NCBI GenBank assembly: GCA_951799405.1
Contig: OX637353.1
Span: 682,001 to 746,000 of the forward strand
DNA: 64,000 nucleotides
From: Agapetus fuscipes
Taxonomy: Eukaryota; Arthropoda; Insecta; Trichoptera; Glossosomatidae
Reading direction: 5' to 3'
The notes beneath the pieces are model-generated. The model made no database searches. It was not told where the DNA came from and saw only the letters and a list, made by a program, of their open reading frames with translations. This document shows positions 22,930 to 32,332 of the stretch, one piece after another; positions within the stretch are counted from its first letter, which is position 1; every line of letters starts with the position of its first letter. The position numbers were made by a program, and so were the translations under genes.

Positions 22930-23263
22930 GCCACCGTTTCATTAGGGGTGGCCGGTACCTCCGCAGATGCGCCTCCACTTTTTGCTGTCATCACCTTTTT
23001 CATACATACTCTTCTCTTATTCTCACTCGGCAGGATCCATTCTTTCGCAATCTCACCAATTTGGTCTAACCATTCTTTCCTCAGCCTTCCCCTTCCGCGC
23101 TTTCCTCTGACATTTCCTTTGTACACTTTCTTCGTTAGTTGTTCATCATCCATTCTTTCAAGATGTCTGAACCATCTCATCGTACTTTTTTGTACTTTCA
23201 TTCTCATATTCTCTTTTATACCACACTCGTTCATCACTCAAGCATTACGTACTCTATCACTCA
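22930..23263 (-). pseudogene. RTE-type LINE, C-terminal part of ORF2 (3' half of a split copy)
   Basis: Minus-strand frame with MNECGIKENMRMKVQKS, RWFRHLERMDDEQLTKKVYK, GRGRLRKEWLDQIGE and NKRRVCMKKVMTAKSGG. This matches the same region of the RTE fragment at 59150-59830 (KWFGHMERMNDERLTKRVYA; MKKIMTLSEMKEVW). It is the part downstream of the reverse transcriptase of an RTE-clade non-LTR retrotransposon. The upstream part lies at 24414-24746, separated by the Harbinger insertion. The copy lacks the rest of ORF2 and carries frame breaks. Confidence 0.82.
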
Positions 23264-23622
23264 CCCCCGTATTCACGATCAAAACTGGCACTTCCTTAAG
23301 GGCAAACCAGCGCTTAGATTGGGGAAATTCATTTCAAGAACAATACTTAAGGTAAAATTAGCGCTTAAGCGCTCCAAAAACTAGCACTCAGGTAAGTAAG
23401 GTCGACACGTATATTAACCAACGCTTAAGCGCTGTCAAAATATTCCGTCATATTTCATTGTTATCACATTTTTTGTTTGATTGTGAATTTACATGAAAAA
23501 ATGAATTCTTACTATAAACATGATTTTTACAAGTGTATTAACATTGTTTTGACGAGTTCATTTACATTGCTTGACCATCAGAATTGGGTTTGTTCTCCGG
23601 TATGGTCTAGGACCATACTGCA

Positions 23623-23940
23623 ATGACAGATGAACTGTCAAAATATTCCGCCGCATTTCATCAGCACATTTTTTGTTTGGTTGAGAATTATTTACATAAA
23701 ATAATGAATTCTTTCGATACAGTTGACTTCAACGAGAATAATAACATTGTTTTGTTCAAAAATAGTGTCCCAAGAAAATATATCAGAGACTGTAAAGACC
23801 CATTTACGTATTACGAAGAGGAAGAATTTAGAAGACGTTTTTGATTGAAAAAACGCGTCGTTCTGTATACAGTTTTGCCGTTGCTCATTGAGGGTTGCAA
23901 AGCCAACGATTTCTTCGATCTGTTATTTTATCTTCTATTA
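23623..23940 (+). pseudogene. Harbinger transposase N-terminal fragment
   Basis: Frame from 23623 with NSFDTVDFNENNNIVLF, VPRKYIRDCKDPFTYYEEEE and FRRRF, a stop at 23842-23844, and continuation in the same frame as LKKRVVLYTVLPLLIEG. Harbinger transposases commonly start with an acidic segment, then an R-x-R-x-NPF-Y/F-x-EEF-RRFR-like block; the resemblance is to that family's N-terminus. The first residues (MTDELSKYSA) may not be native; MNSFDTVDF at 23704 is a likelier start. The DDE nuclease domain is missing. Confidence 0.6.
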
Positions 23941-23998
23941 CAGGTTTTTCTTTAATCAGAGCCACCAGCAGCTCCTTTTCCGCTGGAGAAAACAACAT
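23885..23998 (-). pseudogene. Myb/SANT-like partner-protein fragment of Harbinger
   Basis: A 37-residue minus-strand frame beginning MLFSPAEKELLVALIKEK and ending at a TGA. The pattern (FSxxEKELLxxLIxxKPVIExK) is that of the start of the Myb/SANT-like DNA-binding protein encoded, in opposite orientation to the transposase, by many animal Harbinger elements. Everything after the first helix is lost. Confidence 0.55.
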
Positions 23999-24413
23999 AT
24001 TTTTGGCGCTGAAATCGATCAAAACACTTTACATTGGATATTCCATAAATGTATTTTTAAAAACTAATAGAAATTGTAAACAAACAAATTCGTACTTACG
24101 GTTTACTTAAAGTATACGTACTTATTTGTTGTCAAGTTTTATGCAAAGTTGATATGACATTGAAATTTGAAAGAGGCGGCAATGATAAGAGTGAAGTACG
24201 CCGAATATCGGTCGGAAGGTACTGACCAATTACAGAGCTGGGTTTTTTCGAGAGCCAATGACAAACCCGTACGTCTCCTGGGGGTTGGGCACTACGCTGA
24301 TTACTGCTTGAGTGTTCTTTGTGAAACAAAACGCTCCAGAATGTCGACCCTTGAGTAAGTGTAGCGCTTGAGTAAGGCACTTAAATCAGTTTTGATCGTG
24401 AATACGGGGGTCA

Positions 24414-24746
24414 GTGTCTTTCCAGCCATTGCTCTCAGGTAAGCCATTTCAACCGTACTTACATACTTTACTCAGCTCACATTCATTAAGCCTCACTTCC
24501 ACCAACCAATATGCCATTGTGGACCGCCGATCTCATATTCTTCGTAAGTTTACTATTTCTTGCAATTCTTCCAATCGTTTCCATTACACTTCTTCCTCTA
24601 CTAGCGCGCTTTTCCAATTATTTCGTCAATTTCGCATTCGACTCAAACTTGCTTCCCAGATAATCAAATTCTTTCACGACCTCCACTCTTTTTTCATTCA
24701 GTCTTATCTCAATTTTCTCGCATTTCTCAGTCCTCTCAAAGTGTAA
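24414..24746 (-). pseudogene. RTE-type LINE, ORF2 segment (5' half of the split copy)
   Basis: Minus-strand translation shows ERTEKCEKIEIRLNEKRVEV, VKEFDYLGSKFESNAKLTK, a stop, then IGRIARNSKLTKNMRS and, after frame breaks, AYLRAMAGKTL at the Harbinger junction. The same order (VDEFVYLGSKFEKDGRITDE ... GIARNKNLSKNVR) is found in the RTE copy at 59567-59818. This is the C-terminal part of the reverse transcriptase region. Confidence 0.78.
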
Positions 24747-24749
24747 ACA

Positions 24750-24956
24750 ATAATTCACTTTGTTAATGTCACCCCTGTTTCAAGGAAGGTCGGCAAGAGT
24801 TGCAGGTTTTATGTTCATTTGAGATTTGGTTTTAATTTGTAAGTACAAATTCAGCATTCGTAAGCGCGAACTTACACGTACCTGTTTGTGGGCATGCATT
24901 TCATATTAGTTTTGAATGTTTATATTTCATTGCAACTTATATTCTAGATTATTATA
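24750..24956 (+). repeat. Repeat family R copy adjoining B2
   Basis: TTCACTTTGTTAATGTCACC, AAGGAAGGTCGGCAAGAGTT, GCAGGTTTTATGTTCATTTG, GTGGGCATGCATTTCATATT, ending TTGCAACTTATATTCTAGAT and TATAGATGG. The same R variant follows B1 at 7056, so B and R travel as a unit here. Confidence 0.85.
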
Positions 24957-24963
24957 GATGGTC

Positions 24964-26000
24964 ATTGAACCCTTCTGTATGCAAACTAGGACTTTGTATG
25001 GTGGGTACACTTTTTAGTTATATTTTGAAAAAGTAACGACTGATTATTATTGGTATTTATAAAGTTTTAAGAATCGCAGCCTTTTATCTATTTTTAACCC
25101 TTTGACTACCAAGAAAATTGCTAATACATTTGGTATGGAAAATTTTCACTTTGTATGGCGGCTATACTTTTGATTCATTTTTTGGAAAAAATAATGATGG
25201 CAATATATAGGTTATTATTATTGTTTTACATTTGCGCTACATTATTTTTTTATTAACCTTCTAACTGCCGAGAATTTTTCCATTATTTTTTTCTTTTATA
25301 TGGCAACTCCCTAAACCGAGATTATGATGAAGAAATGATTATAAATATTAGATAGCACTATTATATAAATGGATTCACAAAAAATTTAAGAAAAATCGTC
25401 GGAGCCGTTTTTGAGAAAATCGCATTTTAAATTTTCAGCTCTTCGGAAGCCATCTTGAATTTTCAAAAAAGTAAAAAAAAAAGGATTACGAATTAAAGTG
25501 ATAAGCTTGTTCTTTCTATCAAATCTAAAACAAATTTTAATATCTTGCATTTTAATAGGTTTTTGTAATATTTTCGATTTAAAATTTCAGGTCGTGTAAA
25601 CGGTACTTTATATTTATTTTTTCAAAAAAATTTTTGTGTTAATTTGTAGAAATTTATGTTGTTCATAATATTGTCTAGCATTATATTTTTGTTGACCCCT
25701 TAACTTTCGAGAAAATCACAATCGTTTGTTTTTTTCATATCGCAGCCCATAGACACAGATTAGTAAGAGTGTTGCCATAAATAATTTATTAAGTTAAAAA
25801 TTAATTAGTGGCAACTTTGAAAATTTAAGAAAAATTCTTCGAGCCGTTTTTGAGAAAAGTGCAATTTTATGTTTTTTTTGTATGGCAGCCATCTTGAATT
25901 TTCAAGTTGGTGTAATGCCATGTTATTCATACTTAATACATGTCCAAAAAAGTTGATGTAGCCAAAATTTGGTATCTCTAGGTCTTATACTTTGGAAAGT

Positions 26001-26048
<48 letters not shown>

Positions 26049-26188
26049 TACAGACGGACGTTTTTGAAAGATAGTGTTTTTTGGCATGTCCTGCACCAGG
26101 ACAACTCATTTCCGTGAAAACCTCGAAATTTTTTTTTCACTCCAAATCATAACTTTCTTTATAGCCTTCGGCTATAGCAAGAAAGTAA
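24964..26188 (-). repeat. Repeat family B, copy B2
   Basis: Opposite orientation to B1. Its hairpin end is at 26152-26186 (ACTTTCTTTATAGCC-TTC-GGCTATAGCAAGAAAGT), here with a well-paired stem. The other end (ATTGAACCCTTCTGTATGC) is directly followed by TGACCATCTATAATAAT (reading away) and R. Internal modules are as in B1. This copy is the uninterrupted reference for the SINE insertion at 6556-7050. Confidence 0.82.
26002..26043 (+). repeat. CA dinucleotide microsatellite in B2
   Basis: About 20 CA units, at the place where B1 has TG and TATG units. Confidence 0.95.
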
Positions 26189-26251
26189 AAAGTCAAAAAT
26201 TTCCTATGCAAAAAATGTAGCAAATTAATAAACCAACATTAGAAATCAACA

Positions 26252-26330
26252 TTGCAGATTAGCCGCCACTTCTTCCTGTCCTTGCATACTTCTTTCATTT
26301 CATCCAGAGCCATAACCTTTTTCATACCTA
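26252..26330 (-). pseudogene. RTE-type LINE 3' scrap
   Basis: Minus-strand translation gives MKKVMALDEMKEVCKDRKKW then RLIC, matching the end of ORF2 in the copy at 59164 (MKKIMTLSEMKEVWKDRKKW RLIC). Only the last few dozen codons remain. Confidence 0.75.
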
Positions 26331-26639
26331 TCTATGTAAAATTAATAGGTTGCTACAACAATCACAAAAGCAAACAACTTTTTTATTACATGAACTACGA
26401 TCCTCAATTTGGCAATTTCCCAACAGCACCAAAACAGCCCACAAAAACATTACAACGAGAATCAAAAGTTTTGCTGACCAATTTATCAAATAAACAGGTT
26501 TTTATACAGAGCTTCTGCTTTTTATTGTGCCAATATGTTTTTATATTTATTGACACAATTTTTCTGTTTGTTTGAAGCTGACATCAAAATAGAACAACAT
26601 TCTATAGAAATACACATCTATCTACATAACTTTAACTTT

Positions 26640-26860
26640 AATCTAAATTGCAAATATATATTTCATGTAAAATTCATATCATCATGCATTGCTTACATAT
26701 GCTGCATGTGGGACTTACAACGTAAAAATCCAATCTCAAGTGAACATAAACCCTGCAACTCTTGTTGACCTTCCCTGAAACGGGAGTGACATGGGAAAAA
26801 GAACCATTTTTTACAGTATGTTTGGTCAGCTTCATACCAGTCTATAAGTCAAGGAAGGTA
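26640..26860 (-). repeat. Repeat family R copy
   Basis: TGCATGTGGGACTTACAACG, CCAATCTCAAGTGAACATAA, CCTGCAACTCTTGTTGACCT, CGGGAGTGACATGG, GGTCAGCTTCATACCAGTCT, ending TATAAGTCAAGGA. Confidence 0.85.
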
Positions 26861-26929
26861 TAATACTCATAGTACTACTGAAAAATAATGGACTTAATTT
26901 ATTGTTAGGTTTAGGTTGGAGCTACGGTC

Positions 26930-27130
26930 GTTTGAAATAATTACAATAATAATAAGTACTGATGATGAACTTTAACTAAAGTTCATCCTCAATCGTCGTG
27001 CAGAGAGGGTGTCTCTTGAAGACGTTAGCTACATCGCTAACGAAATGTCGAGAATAATGTTAGTTCTCATAAACGCTCCGTCTAATATCCGAGTAATAAA
27101 AAAATATCTGTGTTATTATTATTATTAATT
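26930..27130 (+). mobile_element. Probable Penelope-type terminal remnant with hammerhead-like motif
   Basis: Contains an 11 bp hairpin (GATGAACTTTA-AC-TAAAGTTCATC, 26964-26987), then the hammerhead-like motif at 27012-27053, then an A/T-rich run with ATAAAAAAATATCTGTG and TTATTATTATTATTAAT. The combination of a small ribozyme-like fold and an A/T-rich tail resembles the ends at 36118-36390 and 44515-44712, the latter attached to a Penelope reverse transcriptase. Assignment is by that analogy. Confidence 0.5.
27012..27053 (+). ncRNA. Hammerhead-ribozyme-like motif
   Basis: Stem I arms TCTC (27012-27015) and GAGA (27050-27053); core TTGAAGA (27016-27022; the standard is CTGANGA); one extra C (27023); stem II GTTAGC / GCTAAC (27024-27029, 27036-27041); GAA (27042-27044); a minimal stem III A-TG-T; then C at 27049, the expected cleavage position. 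The C3 position is T here and an extra base precedes stem II, so activity is uncertain. Confidence 0.45.
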
Positions 27131-27591
27131 TATTGTACCTAAAAAATGACACAAAAATGCATGCAGTTTCTATTGATATTTCCAAGACATATATTTTTAT
27201 TCTCTTTTTGTGCACTTAAATTTAATGCCAATTCAAAGAATTGAGTTTATGTTCGGTTGGTAAAATGTGAATAATTAGTCTTTATATTAACCCATCAAAA
27301 AAAGAGTTATAAAAAGCTAGGAAGTGATAGGAAGCGTTGACCCGTGAGCGGTCATGTTTTATGTGATGTTTTTGGTTGAGCAGCTCTAGAGCAGTTCCGT
27401 CGTTAAGGTGACCGGATGCGTCTAACCCAGGGGCTTTCTATAGCTCACTCACTCTTTACCCAGCCGACATATTACAGCAATACAATTACAGAAAGCATTG
27501 AGAGCGTGAATCCTCAGTTACTTACCTGTAGTTTCTGGGACTAATAAACTGACTGACTACTAATGACGTTATCTTATCTACCTACCTATAA

Positions 27592-27960
27592 TCAAAGTTG
27601 CAAAAATATACATATTACATTTAAGATTCACATTTAATGCATAGACACGTATAAGTTCGCGCTTTCTGTAACTAATATATAATACTGCAACTCTTGTCGA
27701 CCATCCCTGAAACAGGGGTGACATTGGCAAAGTGAACTATTTTTTTAAAGTGCGGTTCGTCAACCTCATACCAAGACTAGGTACAAGAATAATAATAAAA
27801 AAATATTTTGAAAACAAATTGCTGTGTTTTAAACTTAGATCTTATGGCAGCATGTAGACTTACAACATAAAAACTCAATCTTAAATTAACATAAGCCCTG
27901 CAACTCTTGCCGACCTTCCCTGAAACAAAGGTGACATAGGCAAAGTAAACTAAAAAATAC
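27592..27960 (-). repeat. Two R repeats in succession
   Basis: First copy about 27592-27775 (AGTTGCAAAAATATACATAT, AAGTTCGCGCTTTCTG, CTGAAACAGGGGTGACATTG). Second about 27830-27960 (GCAGCATGTAGACTTACAAC, CTCAATCTTAAATTAACATA, CTTGCCGACCTTCCCTGAAAC). Both lack parts of the consensus. Confidence 0.8.
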
Positions 27961-28054
27961 ATATTCATCGAGTATGTAATTTTATTTTGATCAAAAATAT
28001 TGTGTACTTCCATAAATATGCAAACTTTTAAGATTTCTCACTCACGGCGCGCGT

Positions 28055-28345
28055 CTACACTACAGAGTAACTCGATGTTATACCGGCTTATCTTGATCAT
28101 TATTACCGCGAGCCCGCGCGTCAACCGGCCTCTCGCCGCGCTTCCGACTTGTTCCCCTCTGATACTGAAATTAAGGACTTGGGAGTAATTCTCGACAGTA
28201 AGCTAAATTTCGAAGACGACATAGCCTCCATAGTTAAGAAATCGTTAGGTATGTTAGGTTACGTCTTACGTCTTTGTAAAAAAATTTCGTCAATAGGCCT
28301 TTTTATAACCTTATACTATTCCTTTGTCAGATCTCGTTTATAAAA
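28055..28345 (+). pseudogene. LINE reverse-transcriptase C-terminal fragment (jockey/CR1 type)
   Basis: Plus-strand translation around 28150-28342 gives PSDTEIKDLGVILDSKLNFE, DDIASIVKKSLGMLGYVLRL and GLFITLYYSFVRSRL. The 'IKDLGVxLDSKLxFxxHI ... KSxxMLGFIxR ... LYxSLVRSxLEY' pattern is the conserved segment after the catalytic motifs in jockey/I/CR1-type LINE reverse transcriptases. A stop follows the SRL. The upstream catalytic part is absent. Confidence 0.8.
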
Positions 28346-28385
28346 ATAATTAATTTCTGATATTCATGCTCTGTTTTAGTAGATT

Positions 28386-28935
28386 CTAATTCATCATCAT
28401 CATTGGCACGACAACCCGGGGTGGGTCTTGGCCTCTCTCAGCAACCGCTGCCAGCGCTGTCTATCCAACGTCTTCCTCCTCCAGTCCCACATTACCACTG
28501 CACGGCAATCCGCCACCACTCCATCCAGCCATCTTGAGCGTGGTCTTCCCACTGTCCGGCGTCCCTCCGGGTTCGTCATCACAATCGTCTTCTCCGGGCT
28601 CCGATGGTCCATTCGCTGAATGTGCCCCAGCCAATGCAGTCTGTTGACCTTTATTGAGCGGACCACATCAGTGTCCTGATACAGCTTATACAGTTCGGAG
28701 TTATATCTTCTTCGCCATATGTTTCGGTCCTTTATTGGACCATAAATACGTTGAAGTATTTTCCTTTCGAAGACGTTGAGAGAGCATTGGTCACGCTTGG
28801 TCAGTGTCCAGGTTTCGGACGCATATGTGAAGACTGGTTTAATTAGGGTTTTGTACAGAGTGGTTTTACATTTCCGTGACAGTAGCTTCAACTTAAATTG
28901 TTTTATGAGGCCGAAGTAGGAGCGATGAGCTGACA
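28386..28935 (-). pseudogene. LINE ORF2 C-terminal region with TGA-repeat tail
   Basis: Open minus-strand frame 28891-28400 with KTTLYKTLIKPVFTYASETW, VFERKILQRIYGP, RRRYNSELYKLYQDTDVV, LHWLGHIQRMD, GRRTVGRPRSRWLDGV and WQRLLREAKTHPGLSCQ. This is the conserved region after the reverse transcriptase of arthropod LINEs annotated as RTE- or CR1-like. The coding end is followed on the minus strand by a short (TGA)n run (28394-28402 on plus), a typical LINE tail. It is unusually intact (163 codons) but 5'-truncated: the sequence stops at the A4 hairpin. Confidence 0.82.
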
Positions 28936-28946
28936 GTATTCTTTTT

Positions 28947-31235
28947 ACTTTATAGCAGTCCGAAGGAACTGTTATAAAGTATTGTATGGATGTATGGATG
29001 TATGTATGTCCCAGCCAGAACTACAAATCGCAGAGACACCAATTTTTGGATTTAGAAAATTGACCACCACATATTTTGATGAGCCGACTGGCATGGCTGC
29101 AACCTGAAAATTCAAGATGGCTGCCATACAAAAAAAACATAAAATTGCACTTTTCTCAATATCGGCTCTAACGATTTTCTTTAAAATTTCAGTGTGGTCG
29201 TTTCTTAAATTGTCACTAAGAAAACTAGTTATGGCAACACTCTTGCCAATCTGCGTCTATGAGTTGCCGTATTAATAAAAATAAACAATTGTGATTTTCT
29301 CAGAAGTGAAAGCGTTGACAAAAAAGATATGTTCTACAATATTATACGTTACATCAAATTCTATAAAAAAATTAAATAAAAATTTTGAAAATAAAAACAT
29401 AAAGTGCCGTTTACATGATATCAAAAATTGAAATTAAACTGCTACAAAAACCCATCAGAACGCAAACAACTTCTGTGTTTCTTAACTTTATCAGTAAAAA
29501 CTTTTTTATCACTATAATTCATAGTGAAACATTTTTCAAATTTTAGAAAATTCAAGATGGCTTCCGAACAGCTGAAAGTTTCAAATGAGATTTTCTCAAA
29601 AACGGCTCCTACGATTTTCTTTAATTTTTTTAAATAATCGTCATTATACTAGTGCTATGTAATAACAATAACCATTGCCTCATAATTTTCTTTGTTTTGG
29701 GGGTTGCTATACAAGAGAATTTTTTTTTTTTTAATTTCTCGGCAGAGAAAGGGTTAACTAAAAAATAATGTTCCACAATTGAAAAGCTCTTATATATACC
29801 TACATACAGTAATCATTACTTTTTTCAAAAAAGTATTATAAAGTATAGCCACCAATTGAAATATTTTTGTTAGCAAAACGTCTAATACCCATAAATAAAC
29901 CCATATAACAATTCGCTTACACAAGTGCTATGTAACAACAATAACCATTGCCTCATAATACTCTTTGTTTTGGGGGAAAGAGAAAACAATAATTTTAAAT
30001 TACTTGGCAGAGAACGGGTAAACTAAAAAATAATGTTCTCCAATTGAAAAGCTCTTATATATACCTACATACATTAATCAATACTTATTTCAAATAAACA
30101 TTATAAAGTGTAGCCACGATACAAAGTGACCAATTTCATCAACATTCTTGGTACTAAAACGCCTAATATAAAATACTAGGCTACGAGTCTTAAAATCTAG
30201 TAAGTAGTACCCATGTAATAATTAATCATAACTTTCCAAAATATCAATGAAAAGTATACCCACCAAACAAAGTGTTAGTTTTGATACAAACGTGGGAATC
30301 CGAGTGCCTAGGATGACGTCAAGAAACACCAAAATCCAGCTCTATATTCCGTCTCACAGAACAAATTCATACGGAAACTCATTCCTCTTGAGAGCTTCGC
30401 GGTTATTCAATGAAAAGTTTAGTGAACTGGATATTTTTTACCAATCGACCAATACTTTGAAAAAGTTAACGACGGCCATACTTTGCCCTTAATTCTTGAT
30501 TAATGATGTAAAATAATAATAATAATAATTGTAATTGTAATTAATAATAGAAACGTGTTCATGAAATATAATTGAATTTTGACTAGAATTTCAGTGTGTA
30601 GGTATTAGTGAGTGGGAAAAATTAAAATTAAAATTATAATTAAAAATATTGGCATGTTCAAGTGAATGTAAGGCTGATTTGATATATGTAATTCTGTTTT
30701 TATCTCTTATTGTTTGGTGTCATTACGGTTATCATGATTATTTTAATAGGTTTTTATATTTTATATTTTGTGTTTGAAAAAAAAAGAGGAAAAATATCTT
30801 ACTATCATTAGTATTTATATTTGTATTCTTTTTTTTTTTATTTTAATACTTATATTTAATGTCAACATTGTATGAAAAAATATCTTACTGTCATTAGTAT
30901 TTATATTTATATTCTTTTTTATATTATTTTTATTTTTAATACTTATATTTAATGTCAACATTGTAATTGGGAAGGTATAACATCAATTGTATATATTTTT
31001 ATTATTGTTTTATATATTTTAATGTATTTTCCTGTTTTGTTGAATAAATTATTTAAAAAAAAAAAAAAAAAAAAAACAAACGGGATCAATGATAATAGTG
31101 CAAAAAGACGATTACTTAAATAGATTAGCTTCATTACTTACACACAACTAAATGTTTTGTTATGAAAAATGACTATGACCTAAACATGACCGTATTTTAT
31201 GCTATAAAGTCATGTGCAGCCACTGTACAATTTAT
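28947..31235 (+). repeat. Repeat family A, copy A4, carrying a LINE insertion
   Basis: Hairpin end at 28947-28980 (ACTTTATAGCAGTCCGAAGG with one extra A before ACTGTTATAAAGT). The segment with GAGTTGTCCTGCACC and the GTCC block is deleted: TATTGTATGGATGTATGG follows directly. Modules continue to about 30292, are interrupted by the LINE at 30293-31075 and resume with CGGGATCAATGATAATAG to the usual end CACTGTACAATTTATT. Confidence 0.85.
30293..31075 (+). mobile_element. 5'-truncated LINE with poly(A) and 7 bp target duplication
   Basis: Direct repeats ACAAACG at 30286-30292 and 31076-31082 bracket the insert, which ends in about 21 A (31055-31075). Its first 200 bases encode VPRMTSRNTKIQLYIPSHRT, NSYGNSFLLRASRLFNE and TLKKLTTAILCP then a stop at 30490-30492, the usual extreme C-terminus of jockey/CR1-like LINE ORF2. 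A 3' untranslated region of about 560 bp follows, including a duplicated AAATATCTTAC(T/A)(A/G)TCATTAGT block (about 30793 and 30880). It landed inside A4, so A4 is older. Confidence 0.9.
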
Positions 31236-31310
31236 TTTAATTTCTTCAGTTGTATCATTCGTATCGTATATCAGATACTAATTACCTACTCATTTAAAAA
31301 AAAAAAAATA

Positions 31311-31410
31311 GGCTGATTTATTTGGTGAGCGCTGTTTTTGTGTGTATCACACCTCAAGAGCCCTCTGCGAGCTTGGTCGTCGCTGTAGAAAGCGCCAATT
31401 CTCAAGCAAG
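31311..31410 (+). repeat. Repeat family D, partial copy
   Basis: GGCTGATTTATTTGGTGAGC, ATCACACCTCAAGAGCCCTC, TGCGAGCTTGG and AAAGCGCCAATT match 22773-22866. Confidence 0.8.
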
Positions 31411-32332
31411 ACCATTATTATTATATTCTACATTCCATTATTTTTAAATCAGTACTTTAATTTTATTATTACATATTTTGTTTTTTTCTATACTCTTATG
31501 TTTATTTTATAATTTGTATACTTATAAAAGTGTTTTGAAATTAATAAAAAAAAAAAAAAAAAATACCCTAAGTCTGTTGGAGCTAGAAGCCGGTGATCGC
31601 ATCGGGAATCAAGACTCAGGAGCAAACTTGGGAGTGTTCGTGAGTCTGCAGCTTTATTTTACACGATCAAATAAATTTCGCGCGGTTTGAAAAAAAAAGA
31701 TTGTTAGTTTGTGGTTACAAATGAAATAAATAGTTGGATATATTACTTTTTGCGTAATTTCAAAAGAGAAGCCGATAGGAATCGTGTTATGTGGACCCTT
31801 CGCCACTGGTATGTACTTATTCTTGGTTTATGCTTTTAATATTAAAAATAGTAACAACTACTGTGGGACAGGGTGATTTTTTAAATTGTTCCAGCTGTGG
31901 AATAAGTAAAGTAGGTATGGCATTATCAGTGCATCCTCCCTCCCTTTTTCTATCTCCCTCCTCCTGCAGCGTTTGGGCGTGAGAGAGAGGAACAGAAGAG
32001 GCTTAAAGGGGACCAAAGGGAGGGAGGATCAACATGACCGCGGCGTTATACAGAGAGAGGGAAGGGATTTCATTAAATCTAACACCTTTTTACAATGACA
32101 TACCGTTAAAAGGTATTTTTATTCCATAAAAAAAAGATGATAGTGTTTTAGTTTGGAATTAAGCCCCCCCTTTATTATTTGTTCCAGAAATACTGATCTC
32201 TTCAGAGCTGTAAATAAAATTCCAATTCAAATATACTGCCGTTAACAACATTAAAATATTAAAGGTTATTTTACAATATTAATTCTCAAAACTTTTGCAT
32301 GAAGTAACTTCACAATTACGAATAAAAAGAAA
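31411..32332. other. Spacer with a purine/pyrimidine inverted repeat
   Basis: AT-rich except for 31925-32060, which holds ATCCTCCCTCCCTTT (31933-31947) and its exact complement AAAGGGAGGGAGGAT (32015-32029) about 67 bases apart. No gene recognised. The frames at 31478-31690 and 31791-31982 lack support. Confidence 0.6.

Larger units (their letters stand above)
23264..24410. mobile_element. PIF/Harbinger-type DNA transposon remnant inserted in the RTE LINE
   Basis: Terminal inverted repeats CCCCCGTATTCACGATCAAA at 23264 and the complement TTTGATCGTGAATACGGGGG ending at 24410. Flanking 3 bp direct repeats TCA lie at 23261-23263 and 24411-24413. Removing the element and one TCA rejoins the RTE sequence. 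Inside are a fragment resembling the N-terminus of Harbinger transposases on the plus strand and a fragment like the Myb/SANT-type partner protein on the minus strand. The catalytic part of the transposase is absent, so this is a 1147 bp deletion derivative. Palindromic GCGCTTAAGCGCT words lie near the left end (about 23360 and 23422). Confidence 0.85.

Noticed and set aside
22948..23384. Plus-strand frames of 135 and 81 codons
   Set aside because: They are antisense shadows of the RTE fragment on the minus strand and cross into the Harbinger element.
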